Shown piece after piece: positions 1-9,071 of a stretch of DNA of 64,000 nucleotides. The notes below the pieces were generated by a model. That model did not search any database and was not told the origin of the DNA. It saw only the letters and a program-made list of their open reading frames with translations. How positions within the stretch are numbered: the stretch's first letter is position 1; each line of letters starts with the position of its first letter. The position numbers were made by a program, and so were the translations under genes. The DNA is from Bacteroidota bacterium (GTDB lineage Bacteria > Bacteroidota > Ignavibacteria > Tepidaquicellales > Tepidaquicellaceae): assembly GCA_018266845.1 (NCBI GenBank), contig JAFDZO010000015.1:1-64000 (forward strand), written 5' to 3'.

Positions 1-1464
1 AATATTTTCCTCGCCGGATAAATCTGCAATTGTTCTGCTTACTTTTAATATTCTGTCATACGCTCTTGCCGAAAGCCCCAGCTTCATAATGGCAAGCTTC
101 ATAAGCTTCTCGCACTCTTCATCAATTTTACAAAACTCTTTTATTTCTTTTGAAGTCATGTTTGAGTTAGAATACATTCCCTTTCTTCCTTCAAATCTTT
201 TCAACTGAATTTCTCTCGCCTTCATAACGCGCTCACGAATTACTTCGGATTTCTCCGCATCAACTTTGCTTGAAAGCTCATCGAACTTAACGGGATTAAC
301 GTGAATGTGTATATCAATTCTATCTAATATCGGTCCTGAAATTTTTGAAAGGAATTTTTGTATTTCGTATTCGGAATACATATCCGATTCTTTCTGCGTT
401 CCTGCGGGAGTAGGATTCATAGCTGCAACTAACATAAAGCTGCACGGGTATTTTACTGTCATCTTCGAGCGCGAAATAGTTACTTCCCTGTCTTCAAGCG
501 GCTGGCGCATTACTTCGAGGACGTTTTTCTTAAACTCAGTCATTTCATCTAGGAATAAAACTCCGTTATGAGCAAAAGAAATTTCTCCGGGCTTTGCATT
601 TTGTCCACCGCCGACGATAGAAACATCGCTTGCTGTATGGTGAGGTGAACGGAACGGACGCGTGGAAATAATGGCAGAGCTTGGCGGTAAAATTCCTGCA
701 ATCGAATGTATCTTTGTTGTCTCAAGAGATTCTTCTAATGTAAGCGGCGGAAGAATTGTAGGCAGTCTTTTTGCGAGCATTGTTTTACCTGAGCCGGGCA
801 AACCAATCATAATTATATTGTGCCCGCCTGCGGCAGCGACTTCCATTGCGCGCTTTACTTCAAGCTGACCTTTTACATCGGCAAAATCTACAGGGTAATT
901 CTGATGCTCTTCGAAAATTTTCTTAACATCTATTTTGTATGAAACGGGATTTGACTGACCGTTAATAAAATCTATTACTCCTCTAATATCTTCAAAAGGA
1001 AGAACATCTATTCCTTCAACGATAGCGGCTTCGGCAGCGTTTTCCATAGGGAGAATTATTCCTTTGAAGCCGTTCTTCTTAGCTTCGAGGGCAATGGGCA
1101 GAACTCCGTTCACTCTACGCAGCTTGCCATCAAGCGAAAGCTCGCCGAGAAAAACATATTTGTTAATAATATCGGGAATAATTTGTTCAAGCTCGGAAAG
1201 GATACCGATTGCAATGGGAAGATCAAATCCCGAACCCTCTTTGCGTACGTCAGCAGGCGCGAGATTTATAGTATATCTCTTAATGGGAAAAAGATAAGCA
1301 TTATTTTTTATAGCTGCGGCAACGCGCTCTTTGGATTCTTTCACCGCGCTATCAGGCAAGCCGACAATTGCAAAGGCAAAGAGACCGTTCTCGACGTGAG
1401 TTTCAACGCGGACTATATAAGCATCTACTCCGAAAGTAGCTGCGGAAAAAACTTCAGTAATCAT
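1..1464 (-). CDS. comM: ComM/YifB-family AAA+ Mg-chelatase-like ATPase (3' end beyond window)
   Basis: The frame starts at an ATG whose complement lies at 1462-1464 and stays open to base 1, giving 488 residues. The family is usually about 510 residues, so only the last ~20 are missing. The N-terminal ~180 residues are the ChlI-type domain (start MITEVFSAATFGVDAYIV). A Walker A motif GLPGSGKT lies near residue 220, followed by the Mg-chelatase core with GVLFLDEM (Walker B-like) and the SRTIADL C-terminal region. In other bacteria ComM is a hexameric helicase that drives branch migration during natural transformation. The start lies 6 bases beyond the der stop codon, so the two are probably co-transcribed. 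Family assignment is firm; a role in transformation here is inferred. Confidence 0.93.
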   Translation of the reverse strand, partial: MITEVFSAATFGVDAYIVRVETHVENGLFAFAIVGLPDSAVKESKERVAAAIKNNAYLFPIKRYTINLAPADVRKEGSGFDLPIAIGILSELEQIIPDIINKYVFLGELSLDGKLRRVNGVLPIALEAKKNGFKGIILPMENAAEAAIVEGIDVLPFEDIRGVIDFINGQSNPVSYKIDVKKIFEEHQNYPVDFADVKGQLEVKRAMEVAAAGGHNIIMIGLPGSGKTMLAKRLPTILPPLTLEESLETTKIHSIAGILPPSSAIISTRPFRSPHHTASDVSIVGGGQNAKPGEISFAHNGVLFLDEMTEFKKNVLEVMRQPLEDREVTISRSKMTVKYPCSFMLVAAMNPTPAGTQKESDMYSEYEIQKFLSKISGPILDRIDIHIHVNPVKFDELSSKVDAEKSEVIRERVMKAREIQLKRFEGRKGMYSNSNMTSKEIKEFCKIDEECEKLMKLAIMKLGLSARAYDRILKVSRTIADLSGEENI

Positions 1465-1470
1465 CTATTG

Positions 1471-2829
1471 TTAATTTTTCTTTTTGAAGATTAGAGATAT
1501 AGGCACGCCGTCAAAATCCCAATAGCTTCGTATTTTCCTCTCAAGAAATTTTCTGTAATTAGGCTGAATGCCTTTATCATCATTTGTAAAAAATGCGAAG
1601 ACAGGCGGAGATGTTTTCACCTGTGTAATATAGTTTATCTTTATTTCTTTTCCTCTTAAAGATGCGGGCGGAGATTTTTGGATTTCGGGAAGAAGCTTTT
1701 CGTTAAGCTCGCTTGTCATTATCTCTGAATTTCGCAGTTCATAAATTTTCTTTCCTTCTTCAAGAATTTTATGAATCCGCTGCTTAGTCTTTGCAGAGAT
1801 GAAAATAAATTTCAGGAAGTCATAGCTTCTAAGATGCTCACGTATTTTATTCTCTATAAGTTTCGCAGTATTGGAATCTTTCTCGATTAAATCCCATTTG
1901 TTAATTACAACGAGCAGGCCTTTTTTGTATTTATAAACCTCCTCTATAATAGTAGTGTCCTGCTTATCCAGCTTAAATGCTGCGAGCTTGTAATCGGAAG
2001 CTGATTCCAGATTCTCAATTATGATGTTTACATCAATTACCAGTATTGCTACATCGCATCTTTGAATAGCTTTGTATGTTCTGATGGTAGAATAGAACTC
2101 CACATCTTCCGATACTTTTGTTTTCTTTCTAAGCCCTGCTGTATCAATTAAAACTATATCTTCATTATGATATTTCACAACAGAGTCAATCGAGTCGCGC
2201 GTCGTACCTGCAATATCTGTAACGATGTTTCTTTCTTCGTTGAGGATTGCATTTACGATAGACGATTTTCCCGCATTAGGTCTTCCTATTACGGCAAATT
2301 TTATTCTGGTATCTTCTTCTTCAGTATCTTCTTCAATATCTTTGCAGATTATGTCAAGCAAGTCGCCGGAATTTCTTCCTGAAATAGCGGAGATTGGAAA
2401 CGGCTCCCCTAGCCCAAGTTTATAAAATTCCGCAGAAAGATTTTCCTGCTTAATATCGTCAATTTTATTAGTAAGCAGGACAATTTCTTTATCGTTAGCA
2501 TATTTTCTCAGCATTGCGGCAACTTCTTTATCAAGCGGATGAAGTCCGTTTTTTGCGTCAACAACAAAAAGAATTTTATCAGCTTCTTCGATAGCAAGCT
2601 TCACCTGATTTCTAATGGCGGCTTCAAATTTATCATCGGAGTGCGGAACAAACCCGCCGGTATCAATGAGAAAAAATTTCTTGCCCGTCCATTCACCTTC
2701 GCCGTAGTTGCGGTCGCGCGTTACGCCGCTTGAATCGTGAACGATGGCATCGTTGCTGCCTGTTAATCTGTTGAATAAAGTTGATTTTCCTACATTAGGT
2801 CTGCCAACAATCGCGATTATATTTTTCAT
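1471..2829 (-). CDS. der: Ribosome biogenesis GTPase Der (EngA)
   Basis: This 452-residue protein has the double G-domain layout unique to Der. The first P-loop GRPNVGKS is at residues ~8-15 and the second GRPNAGKS at ~181-188. Each has a downstream DT(A/G)G switch motif (LIDTGG and LIDTAG) and an NK.D base-recognition motif (TNKIDD and INKWDL). The C-terminal ~100 residues form the KH-like RNA-binding domain. Der is an essential GTPase that assists assembly of the 50S ribosomal subunit. The length matches the family. The gene lies immediately upstream of comM on the same strand. The intergenic region beyond its start (2830-2989) should hold divergent promoters for der and the DUF1232 gene. 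Confidence 0.97.
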   Translation of the reverse strand: MKNIIAIVGRPNVGKSTLFNRLTGSNDAIVHDSSGVTRDRNYGEGEWTGKKFFLIDTGGFVPHSDDKFEAAIRNQVKLAIEEADKILFVVDAKNGLHPLDKEVAAMLRKYANDKEIVLLTNKIDDIKQENLSAEFYKLGLGEPFPISAISGRNSGDLLDIICKDIEEDTEEEDTRIKFAVIGRPNAGKSSIVNAILNEERNIVTDIAGTTRDSIDSVVKYHNEDIVLIDTAGLRKKTKVSEDVEFYSTIRTYKAIQRCDVAILVIDVNIIIENLESASDYKLAAFKLDKQDTTIIEEVYKYKKGLLVVINKWDLIEKDSNTAKLIENKIREHLRSYDFLKFIFISAKTKQRIHKILEEGKKIYELRNSEIMTSELNEKLLPEIQKSPPASLRGKEIKINYITQVKTSPPVFAFFTNDDKGIQPNYRKFLERKIRSYWDFDGVPISLIFKKKN

Positions 2830-2989
2830 ATCTTAAAAGTTACTTTATAGTAAACACACATAAAAGTTAAAATGAAGTGTATCTAATTTGAGAAAAAAGT
2901 AAAATTCGCGGTTAAACCGAATGCAGGAGATGGAACAATCTGTATTTCTTTTTCGTTTTTTAGATTATCAATAATAATTATATTACCTT

Positions 2990-3403
2990 ATGAATGACAC
3001 CTTAGATGAAATAAAGATTTACGATGAGTTGAAAAAGAAGTCGTCAGAAGTAAACGATGAAGACTTTAAGAATGTAATTAACAGCGAAGTTTCCGTAAAA
3101 AAAAGAGCTGATAAACTGAACAAAAATGTATTCAGCAAGCTCTTGAACCAGCTTTCGCTTTCCTATGAAATGATAAAGGATTACAAGTCGAAACGCTATA
3201 CGGATATACCATGGAGAACGATTGCTTTAATTATTGGCGCTATATTGTATTTTGTAAATCCTTTTGACATTGTCCCTGATTTGCTTCCTGTTATAGGGTT
3301 CACTGACGATGCTGTTGCCTTTGCGGCGATTTTCCGTTCAGCGCAGGGCGACCTTTTGCGATACTGCGAATGGAAGGGATATGACCCGGAAAAATATTTT
3401 TAG
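2990..3403 (+). CDS. YkvA-like DUF1232 membrane protein
   Basis: A 137-residue protein with a charged N-terminal half and one hydrophobic region carrying the DUF1232 (YkvA) signature. Residues ~73-110 read WRTIALIIGAILYFVNPFD followed by IVPDLLPVIGFTDDA. The P-x-D-x-x-P-D-x-x-P-x-x-G-x-x-D-D pattern is the core of the family. The function of DUF1232 proteins is not established; they are small membrane-associated proteins. The gene precedes the YmdB-type phosphoesterase by 50 bases on the same strand. Confidence 0.85.
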   Translation: MNDTLDEIKIYDELKKKSSEVNDEDFKNVINSEVSVKKRADKLNKNVFSKLLNQLSLSYEMIKDYKSKRYTDIPWRTIALIIGAILYFVNPFDIVPDLLPVIGFTDDAVAFAAIFRSAQGDLLRYCEWKGYDPEKYF

Positions 3404-3453
3404 TTTTTTTATAAATAACGAATTCACAATTGAATTCTTAGAAAGAAGTATGA

Positions 3454-4251
3454 TTGAATAGTTCAATCACTGTTTTATTTATAGGGGATATTATCGGAGA
3501 ACCGGGTTATAATCACACCCAGACTTTCCTGCCCTCTTTAATTTCAAAACACAAGCCGGATTTTGTAATTGCCAACGGTGAAAATATCACCGAAGGAATG
3601 GGCATTCTTGAGCGCGATGCCCTGAAGCTCTTTAGCCTGAACATAAATGTTCTTACCGGCGGAAACCATACAATGGATAAGATTCAGGCGCATAAATATA
3701 TTAATGATACCAGAAACTTGCTGCGCCCGGCAAATTATCCTCGAGGCGTTTATGGTAACGGATATGGAATTTACAAGGTATCGAATACTAATCACAAAAT
3801 TGCTGTGATTAATCTGATGGGCAGGGTATTTATGAAGCCGATTGAGTGCCCTTTTAAAACGTTCGACTGGGTGTATGAAAAAATTAAGGCGGAGACGAAT
3901 ATTATTTTTGTAGATTTCCACGCAGAAGCTTCGGCGGAAAAAATGGCATTCGGCTGGCACTGCGACGGACGCGCATCGGTTGTTGTGGGCACGCATACGC
4001 ATATCCAAACTGCCGATAACAGAATTCTTCCTAACGGCACGGCATATATTACCGATGTCGGAATGACGGGACCGTATGATTCGGTAATCGGAATGAAGAA
4101 AGAGCAGTCAATAAAGAGGTTTATGTTTGCTACTCCGCAAAAGCACGAAGTGGGGCAAAATGATTTGCATCTAGCAGGCGTATTATGTAAAATTGACACT
4201 GTAACCGGAAGGGGAATTTCTATAGACAGAATTTTTTACCCGGAGCTTTAA
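3454..4251 (+). CDS. YmdB-family metallophosphoesterase (TIGR00282)
   Basis: The 265-residue protein begins with the metal-binding motif FIGDIIGEPG and carries NGENITEGMG, GGNHTMD and RPANYPRGVYGNGYGIY. These are the conserved blocks of the YmdB/TIGR00282 calcineurin-like phosphoesterases, which hydrolyse 2',3'-cyclic nucleotides in studied members. Later motifs VDFHAEASAEK and GTHTHIQTAD supply further metal ligands. The only start that keeps the first motif is TTG at 3454, behind a purine-rich AAAGAAG. An ATG four bases upstream (3450) opens only a three-codon frame ending in TAG. Length and motifs fit the family well; the physiological substrate is unknown. Confidence 0.9.
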   Translation: MNSSITVLFIGDIIGEPGYNHTQTFLPSLISKHKPDFVIANGENITEGMGILERDALKLFSLNINVLTGGNHTMDKIQAHKYINDTRNLLRPANYPRGVYGNGYGIYKVSNTNHKIAVINLMGRVFMKPIECPFKTFDWVYEKIKAETNIIFVDFHAEASAEKMAFGWHCDGRASVVVGTHTHIQTADNRILPNGTAYITDVGMTGPYDSVIGMKKEQSIKRFMFATPQKHEVGQNDLHLAGVLCKIDTVTGRGISIDRIFYPEL

Positions 4252-4308
4252 GGGAACAAATTTGAATTAACATCATTAAAAAATATTATTATTAATTAAA
4301 CATACTAA

Positions 4309-4992
4309 ATGAAATCTTTTCTATCATTTTTATTAGTGCTTCTTTTTTTATCATCAGCATTAATTTATACTTCGGGTTGTAAAGATAATGCAGTTACGAC
4401 GGCAGACACAACTACAATTGCAAATCCGAATGTTAAGGTTTATAGAAATCTTACAATCAATGAATTTTTCGGAGATGCTTCTATGAGCAGCATTAACTTA
4501 GACTCAGGAACCATCACGCTGGCAAACAGTATCTGGAGAGATGCCGAGCTTTCAGACTCAGTCGGACAAGGCAGAGACAGATTTTATATAAGGTCAGGTG
4601 ATGGAAATCAAGACCACTTGGCTCCCGGTCAGGAAACTAAGTTTGTTCCTTTCTTTAACACAAGAAGCGCTACTTATTCACAGGCGGCTTTTGATACTAC
4701 AAAACGCATTGATCCAAGCCATGCAGACCCGCTTGTTGCTACGGATTTCTATAAATACAGCACTTATTCACTCGGAAGGTCGTTTGTTTCTGACGATATA
4801 AGAGTATATGGATTCTGGCTTAAGGGCAAGAAAGTTTCGATGGGTTGGTCAACAGAGAGATATGGTTTAGTATATCTGAAATCTATTGCTACAACCACGA
4901 TAGGCGGAGTAAGCACATATCAATTAACAGTTGATGTCAAGCTTAATACAGCCGGACAAAACGACTTTAGGGAAAGAATTCCCTCCAACTAA
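4309..4992 (+). CDS. Hypothetical lipoprotein
   Basis: This 227-residue protein starts with a hydrophobic signal peptide and a lipobox-like YTSGC at residues ~20-24, so it is probably lipid-anchored. The mature part is rich in Ser, Thr, Asp and Gly and looks like an extracytoplasmic beta-rich domain. I recognise no catalytic motif and cannot assign a family. The gene follows the phosphoesterase by 57 bases and is followed by the palindromic element at 5015-5188. Confidence 0.7.
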   Translation: MKSFLSFLLVLLFLSSALIYTSGCKDNAVTTADTTTIANPNVKVYRNLTINEFFGDASMSSINLDSGTITLANSIWRDAELSDSVGQGRDRFYIRSGDGNQDHLAPGQETKFVPFFNTRSATYSQAAFDTTKRIDPSHADPLVATDFYKYSTYSLGRSFVSDDIRVYGFWLKGKKVSMGWSTERYGLVYLKSIATTTIGGVSTYQLTVDVKLNTAGQNDFRERIPSN

Positions 4993-5014
4993 TTTTTTTT
5001 ATTCCCAAGCTACG

Positions 5015-5188
5015 GAGACTGTGTAAAAAGTCCATTTTTTCTCCTTGCGAGAAGTTCCTGCTTCGCAAGGAATATGTTCTATAAAGCTCTGCTTCATTGC
5101 AAAACAGAGTTTTGCGGACACTTTCCGTCCCAAACGGAGTTTGGGACGGAGAATCAAAAACTAAATTTTTGACTTTTAACACAGGCTC
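5015..5188. mobile_element. MITE-like palindromic element with imperfect terminal inverted repeats
   Basis: The ends are inverted copies of one another. The left end GAGACTGTGTAAAAAGTCCA (5015-5034) and the reverse complement of 5169-5188 agree at 17 of 20 positions. Between them are three nested palindromes: CCTTGCGA...TCGCAAGG (5043-5070), CAAAAC-AGA-GTTTTG (5100-5114), and a perfect 11-bp stem CCGTCCCAAAC with a GGA loop (5125-5149). No credible coding sequence lies inside. Ends containing TGTGTAAAA recall IS256-family termini, but that relation is inferred from memory. No clear target-site duplication is visible. Confidence 0.55.
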
Positions 5189-5204
5189 TACAGCACGGGA
5201 ATAA

Positions 5205-5238
5205 GAACCCTTATATAATAAAGGGGGTTTTTGTTTTA
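5205..5238 (+). terminator. Possible intrinsic terminator
   Basis: AACCCTT and AAGGGGGTT arms enclose a short AT loop and are followed by TTTTTG. The stem is imperfect (one bulge). It lies between the MITE-like element and the Fn3-like protein gene and could end the 2990-4992 transcription unit. Confidence 0.35.
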
Positions 5239-5304
5239 AGCAGCATGTAAATAATACTTGAATTTCTCTAAAATAGCTTTTACATTTACATACACATCAG
5301 ACCT

Positions 5305-5721
5305 ATGAGAAAGTTTTTACAGTTTTCAATTGGATTATTAACCGTTTTTTGCGTCTCTGCAATTGTTTTTGCAGCGGTGTCTTTGCAGTATTTTACCGCC
5401 AAAAATAATTCAGAAGGTATTTTAGTCGAGTGGAAAACTGTAGATGAAGGCAATACGGTAAAATTTGACCTCGAAAGAAGCGTTAACACGCCTGACAACT
5501 TTCTCAGCCTAAACACGAAAGGCGCAACAGGCAGTAACTCATATTATTCCTATCAGGATAATTCGGTCGAAGCGCGGACAAGCTCCTCGACTATCTATTA
5601 TTACCGCCTGAAATGTTCGGATGCTTCGGGAAATTATACCTACACAAATCACATCACAGTCAGCCACACGGTTTCAGGAATAAGAAGCACGTGGGGCAGC
5701 ATAAAAGCTATTTTCCGGTAA
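5305..5721 (+). CDS. Secreted fibronectin-III-like protein
   Basis: A 138-residue exported protein with a signal peptide at residues 1-25. It is followed by a single Fn3-like module: ILVEWKTVDE, KFDLERSVNTPDNF and YYYRLKCSDASGNYTYTNHI show the typical W...F.(V/L)ERS...YYYRL...D..G spacing seen in surface proteins of Bacteroidota. The C-terminus RSTWGSIKAIFR is a short basic tail of a kind I associate with exported proteins of this group. There is no enzymatic motif. A surface or binding role is inferred only. Confidence 0.6.
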   Translation: MRKFLQFSIGLLTVFCVSAIVFAAVSLQYFTAKNNSEGILVEWKTVDEGNTVKFDLERSVNTPDNFLSLNTKGATGSNSYYSYQDNSVEARTSSSTIYYYRLKCSDASGNYTYTNHITVSHTVSGIRSTWGSIKAIFR

Positions 5722-5765
5722 AATAGTTTAGTTTCTTTTTCACTTATCCTTAAAATCAATTTGTT

Positions 5766-6125
5766 ATGAACAGACAAGATATTCCTGTATTCAAAAATGA
5801 CCCTGTCATTGTTTTAGTTTTAGGCATTGTTACATGCGGGCTGTATTATATTTATTGGAATATGAAGGTGGCGGAAGTTTTTAATAAGATTACCAACCGC
5901 GAACTTATTTCTGCTCCGATCGCTATTTTGGGAGGGTTGTGCTCTCCCGTCCACATGTATTTTTATTATTTAGTCGGACAGGGACTCGATGAGCTTGGAC
6001 AGCTCATTCAAAAAGACAACCTGAAAGACAAAGCAGTTTTGCTGATGATATTAGGGTTTTTCTTTCCGCCTGTTTCTGCGATGATTATTCAGGGGCATCT
6101 TAATGAGCTTTACGACTCGAATTAA
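5766..6125 (+). CDS. DUF4234-like small membrane protein
   Basis: A 119-residue protein with about three membrane segments. The N-terminal block VIVLVLGIVTCGLYYIYWNM matches the DUF4234 pattern (hydrophobic, G-x-Y-x-x-Y-W). Function is unknown. Its end overlaps the start of the next gene by 23 bases, which indicates translational coupling with the DUF2752 protein. Confidence 0.65.
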   Translation: MNRQDIPVFKNDPVIVLVLGIVTCGLYYIYWNMKVAEVFNKITNRELISAPIAILGGLCSPVHMYFYYLVGQGLDELGQLIQKDNLKDKAVLLMILGFFFPPVSAMIIQGHLNELYDSN

Positions 6126-6564
6126 AAACAATAAGGGGAAGTTCGGCTGGCTGTTAGTTTATGCCGGAGTGATTGCGCTGAGTTTTTTTATTACGCCTTA
6201 CCTTGATATTGGCATTGAGGTTTGCGCTATGAAGTATATGACGGGTATTCCATGTCCCGGCTGCGGATTAACTCATTCATTTTGCGCAATTTCATCGGGG
6301 AATTTTTTAGAGGCGTTTCATTTTCATCTTTTAGGTCCATTTATTTATCTCGTTTTTTTAGTTTGTATTTTTGTTCTTTTTTCAGAAATATTTTTTGATA
6401 AAAAATTTCCAAAGTTAAGAAAAACTTTCTTTTCTAAAAAATTTACTTATGCTTTTGGTATAATTTTATTTTTGTTTTTTTCGTTCAGAATTTATAACTT
6501 ACTGCTTTCGGGCGAATTCACAAAACTACTCAATAATTCTGTTATAATAAAAATCATTCATTAA
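6103..6564 (+). CDS. DUF2752 membrane protein
   Basis: This 153-residue protein has about three membrane helices and the diagnostic DUF2752 motif CPGCGLTHSFCAISSGNF, followed by EAFHFHLLGPF. DUF2752 proteins are small membrane proteins of unknown function with a conserved CPxCGxT(R/H) motif at the membrane face. The ATG at 6103 lies inside the 3' end of the preceding gene. It forms a small-membrane-protein cluster with the genes on either side. Confidence 0.82.
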   Translation: MSFTTRIKNNKGKFGWLLVYAGVIALSFFITPYLDIGIEVCAMKYMTGIPCPGCGLTHSFCAISSGNFLEAFHFHLLGPFIYLVFLVCIFVLFSEIFFDKKFPKLRKTFFSKKFTYAFGIILFLFFSFRIYNLLLSGEFTKLLNNSVIIKIIH

Positions 6565-6581
6565 ATTAAAAATAAAAAAAA

Positions 6582-6998
6582 ATGCTAAACCCCATTTTTT
6601 TACTACTTAAATCCGACGAGGAAGCTGCTACTGGTATTATGGCGCTTTTTACGGGTGTATTTTTGTTAGTTTGGATAGGTATTGCTGTTCTAATGATTGC
6701 TGGTTGGTGGAAAATTTTTACTAAAGCAGGAAAGCCTGGCTGGGCTGCCATTATTCCTATTTATAATATAATAATATTGACAGAGATAGTGGGCAGACCT
6801 ACATGGTGGGTTTTTATTTACTACGCTGGGTGTACAACGATTATAGGACATATAATCCTGAGTTTGGATTTAGCTAGGAGTTTTGGTAAAGATGTAGGAT
6901 ATGGCGTAGGGTTAATTTTATTACCATGGCTTTTTTATCCAATGCTGGGTTTCAGTTCAGCGCAATACGTTGGACCTTCTGCAAAAGACAAAAACTAG
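6582..6998 (+). CDS. DUF5684 membrane protein
   Basis: A 138-residue integral membrane protein with about four helices. The central motif WWKIFTKAGKPGWAAIIPIY, followed by NIIILTEIVGRPTWWV, is the DUF5684 signature also found near signal peptidase-like membrane proteins. No catalytic residues are evident. It follows the DUF2752 gene by 17 bases and is closed by the strong terminator at 7022-7061, so 5766-6998 looks like one transcript. Confidence 0.78.
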   Translation: MLNPIFLLLKSDEEAATGIMALFTGVFLLVWIGIAVLMIAGWWKIFTKAGKPGWAAIIPIYNIIILTEIVGRPTWWVFIYYAGCTTIIGHIILSLDLARSFGKDVGYGVGLILLPWLFYPMLGFSSAQYVGPSAKDKN

Positions 6999-7021
6999 AG
7001 AAAAAAAGTTTTACATATTTT

Positions 7022-7061
7022 AAAACGGTTGCGTTATCAGTTTAACGCAGCCGTTTTTGTT
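7022..7061 (+). terminator. Intrinsic terminator after DUF5684 gene
   Basis: A 15-bp stem pairs AAAACGGTTGCGTTA (7022-7036) with TAACGCAGCCGTTTT (7043-7057), with one G-U pair and a six-base loop, followed by a T-rich tract. It separates the small-membrane-protein cluster from prfA. Confidence 0.85.
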
Positions 7062-7087
7062 TTTATAAAAAGTTTTATTCATTATTT

Positions 7088-8164
7088 ATGTTCGATAAAT
7101 TAGAAAAAGTAAAAGCAAGATATAACGAGCTTGCCGATTTGCTTTCAAAACCGGAGATTACAAACGATACTAATGAGTTTAGAAAACTTTCAAAGGAATA
7201 TGCCGACTTGCAGGAGCTTGTCGAAACTTTTGATGAATACAAATCAGCTCAAAAGAATGCCGAAGAAAACAGGAAACTTCTTTTTGAAACATCAGATGCA
7301 GAGTTGAAAGAAATGGCAAAGGAAGAACAGGACACGCTTGAAAATAAATTAGCCGCGCTTGAAGCAAAGCTAAAGGAATTAATTGTCCCTAAAGATCCCG
7401 AAGATTCTAAAGATGCCATTATGGAAATCCGCGCCGGTACCGGCGGAGAAGAGGCGGCATTGTTTGCGGCAGATTTATACAGAATGTACACTCGTTACTT
7501 TGAAACTAAAGGATATAAAGTTGAAGTAATGGATTTTAGTGAATCGTCAACTCCGGGAGGGATAAAAGAAGCAGTGATAAGCATAAGCGGGAAAAACATC
7601 TATGGCGATTTGAAATATGAAAGCGGTGTTCACAGAGTTCAAAGAGTTCCAAAAACGGAGGCAAACGGAAGAGTGCACACATCGGCAGCGTCGGTTGCAG
7701 TGCTTCCCGAAGCAGAGGATTTTGATGTTGAGCTGAATGAAAACGATATGAAGATAGATGTGTTCCGTTCCGGCGGCGCAGGCGGACAAAATGTTAATAA
7801 AGTTGAAACGGCAATAAGAATTACTCACATTCCTACAGGAATAGTTGTGCAGTGTCAGGATGAACGCTCCCAGCTGAAAAATAAATTGAAGGCAATGAAA
7901 GTCTTGCGTTCAAGATTGTATGAGCTTGAACTTGAAAAAAGAAATGCAGCTGTTTCCGCAAACAGGAAAAACCAAGTGAAGACAGGGGATAGAAGCGAGA
8001 AAATAAGAACATATAATTATCCCCAAAACAGGCTCACTGACCATAGAATAGGATTAACTCTTTACAATTTATCTGATATTGTGGAGGGGGACTTAGATGA
8101 GGTAGTAGATAAGCTGAAAACAGCCGACAGGGCTGCAAAGATGGCAGAGGAAGCGGGGATATAA
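7088..8164 (+). CDS. prfA: Peptide chain release factor 1
   Basis: The 358 residues match RF1 in length and order: an N-terminal coiled-coil domain, the acidic [15 protein letters not shown] block, and the stop-codon recognition region [21 protein letters not shown] (a P-x-T type motif, as in RF1 rather than the SPF of RF2). The catalytic GGQ in [18 protein letters not shown] lies near residue 230. RF1 terminates translation at UAA and UAG. The gene stands alone between a terminator and a convergent methyltransferase gene. Confidence 0.97.
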   Translation: MFDKLEKVKARYNELADLLSKPEITNDTNEFRKLSKEYADLQELVETFDEYKSAQKNAEENRKLLFETSDAELKEMAKEEQDTLENKLAALEAKLKELIVPKDPEDSKDAIMEIRAGTGGEEAALFAADLYRMYTRYFETKGYKVEVMDFSESSTPGGIKEAVISISGKNIYGDLKYESGVHRVQRVPKTEANGRVHTSAASVAVLPEAEDFDVELNENDMKIDVFRSGGAGGQNVNKVETAIRITHIPTGIVVQCQDERSQLKNKLKAMKVLRSRLYELELEKRNAAVSANRKNQVKTGDRSEKIRTYNYPQNRLTDHRIGLTLYNLSDIVEGDLDEVVDKLKTADRAAKMAEEAGI

Positions 8165-8248
8165 AAAGCCATAGTCTATAAGAAGTTAGAAATTATAAGT
8201 TAACGGACTTAATTGGATATACCCCGTAAAATTCCTTAATTGAATTTA

Positions 8249-9001
8249 TTACTTTATCTGTCCCGTGTAAATATTTGTGTGATACTCAAATTTTACCTCA
8301 CCATTTATTTGATACCTATCAAATAATGTTTTCAATTCACTTATCATTTCTTCATTGTTCTGAGGAACATAAGAAGAAGAGAGAAGCCTTCCCTTAAACC
8401 CTTCAAAATCAAATTTCTGAAAACTTTCAATTAGTTCAACATCATATCCTCGTTTATCGAAAAATATTTTAATATTTTCGTTAACCCTTTCGTCCTGCTG
8501 GCAGACTTTGTCGTAATCCGTACCGAACTTTTTGATTAAGTTTTCATAGTCGGAAAGAAGCTGTGAATTTTTTGTGTTTCTTTCGTTCCACATAAGCACA
8601 ACATAGCCGTCTCTTTTTATTATTCGCATAAATTCCTTTTTACATTTTTCCATATCAAACCAGTGGAATGCCTGTCCGCAGACAATTACGTCAATGCTGT
8701 CATTGTTAAGCGTAGTATCTTCCGCCGTTCCGTTTATGCTAATGAAGTTTGTATATCCCTCAAGAAATTTTTCACCGGCTTCTCTCATTTCTTTGTTTGG
8801 CTCTACTCCGTAAACTTTGTTTCCGTTTTTCAAAAACAATAATGAAGAAATTCCTGTGCCCGAGCCTATATCGGCGATTATTTTTTCTTCGGATAATCCT
8901 GTTTTCTCTTTCAGGTAAGGTATTATTGCAGCAGGGTAATGAGGGCGGTACTTTACATAATTTTCCACTCTATCGGAAAACCGCGTGGTTGAATTATTCA
9001 T
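8249..9001 (-). CDS. Class I SAM-dependent methyltransferase
   Basis: A 250-residue protein of the UbiE/Tam-like methyltransferase class. Near the N-terminus it has the YRPHYPAAII motif common in this subgroup. Motif I, IADIGSGTGISSLLFL (residues ~42-57), binds SAM, and VYGVEPNKEMREAGE is motif II. The DVIVCGQAFHWFD block follows the usual motif IV position. The substrate cannot be told from sequence. It is transcribed convergently with prfA and divergently from the M14 peptidase gene. Confidence 0.85.
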   Translation of the reverse strand: MNNSTTRFSDRVENYVKYRPHYPAAIIPYLKEKTGLSEEKIIADIGSGTGISSLLFLKNGNKVYGVEPNKEMREAGEKFLEGYTNFISINGTAEDTTLNNDSIDVIVCGQAFHWFDMEKCKKEFMRIIKRDGYVVLMWNERNTKNSQLLSDYENLIKKFGTDYDKVCQQDERVNENIKIFFDKRGYDVELIESFQKFDFEGFKGRLLSSSYVPQNNEEMISELKTLFDRYQINGEVKFEYHTNIYTGQIK

Positions 9002-9071
9002 GATGAATTAATATTTATTTTTTACTTCAAATATGTAATTGCTATATTGTTTATATCTAAGAAAAACTAAA

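Noticed and set aside
3544-4008. Minus-strand frame of 154 codons inside the phosphoesterase gene
   Set aside because: It is the antisense shadow of a gene with strong family motifs and has no recognisable domain.
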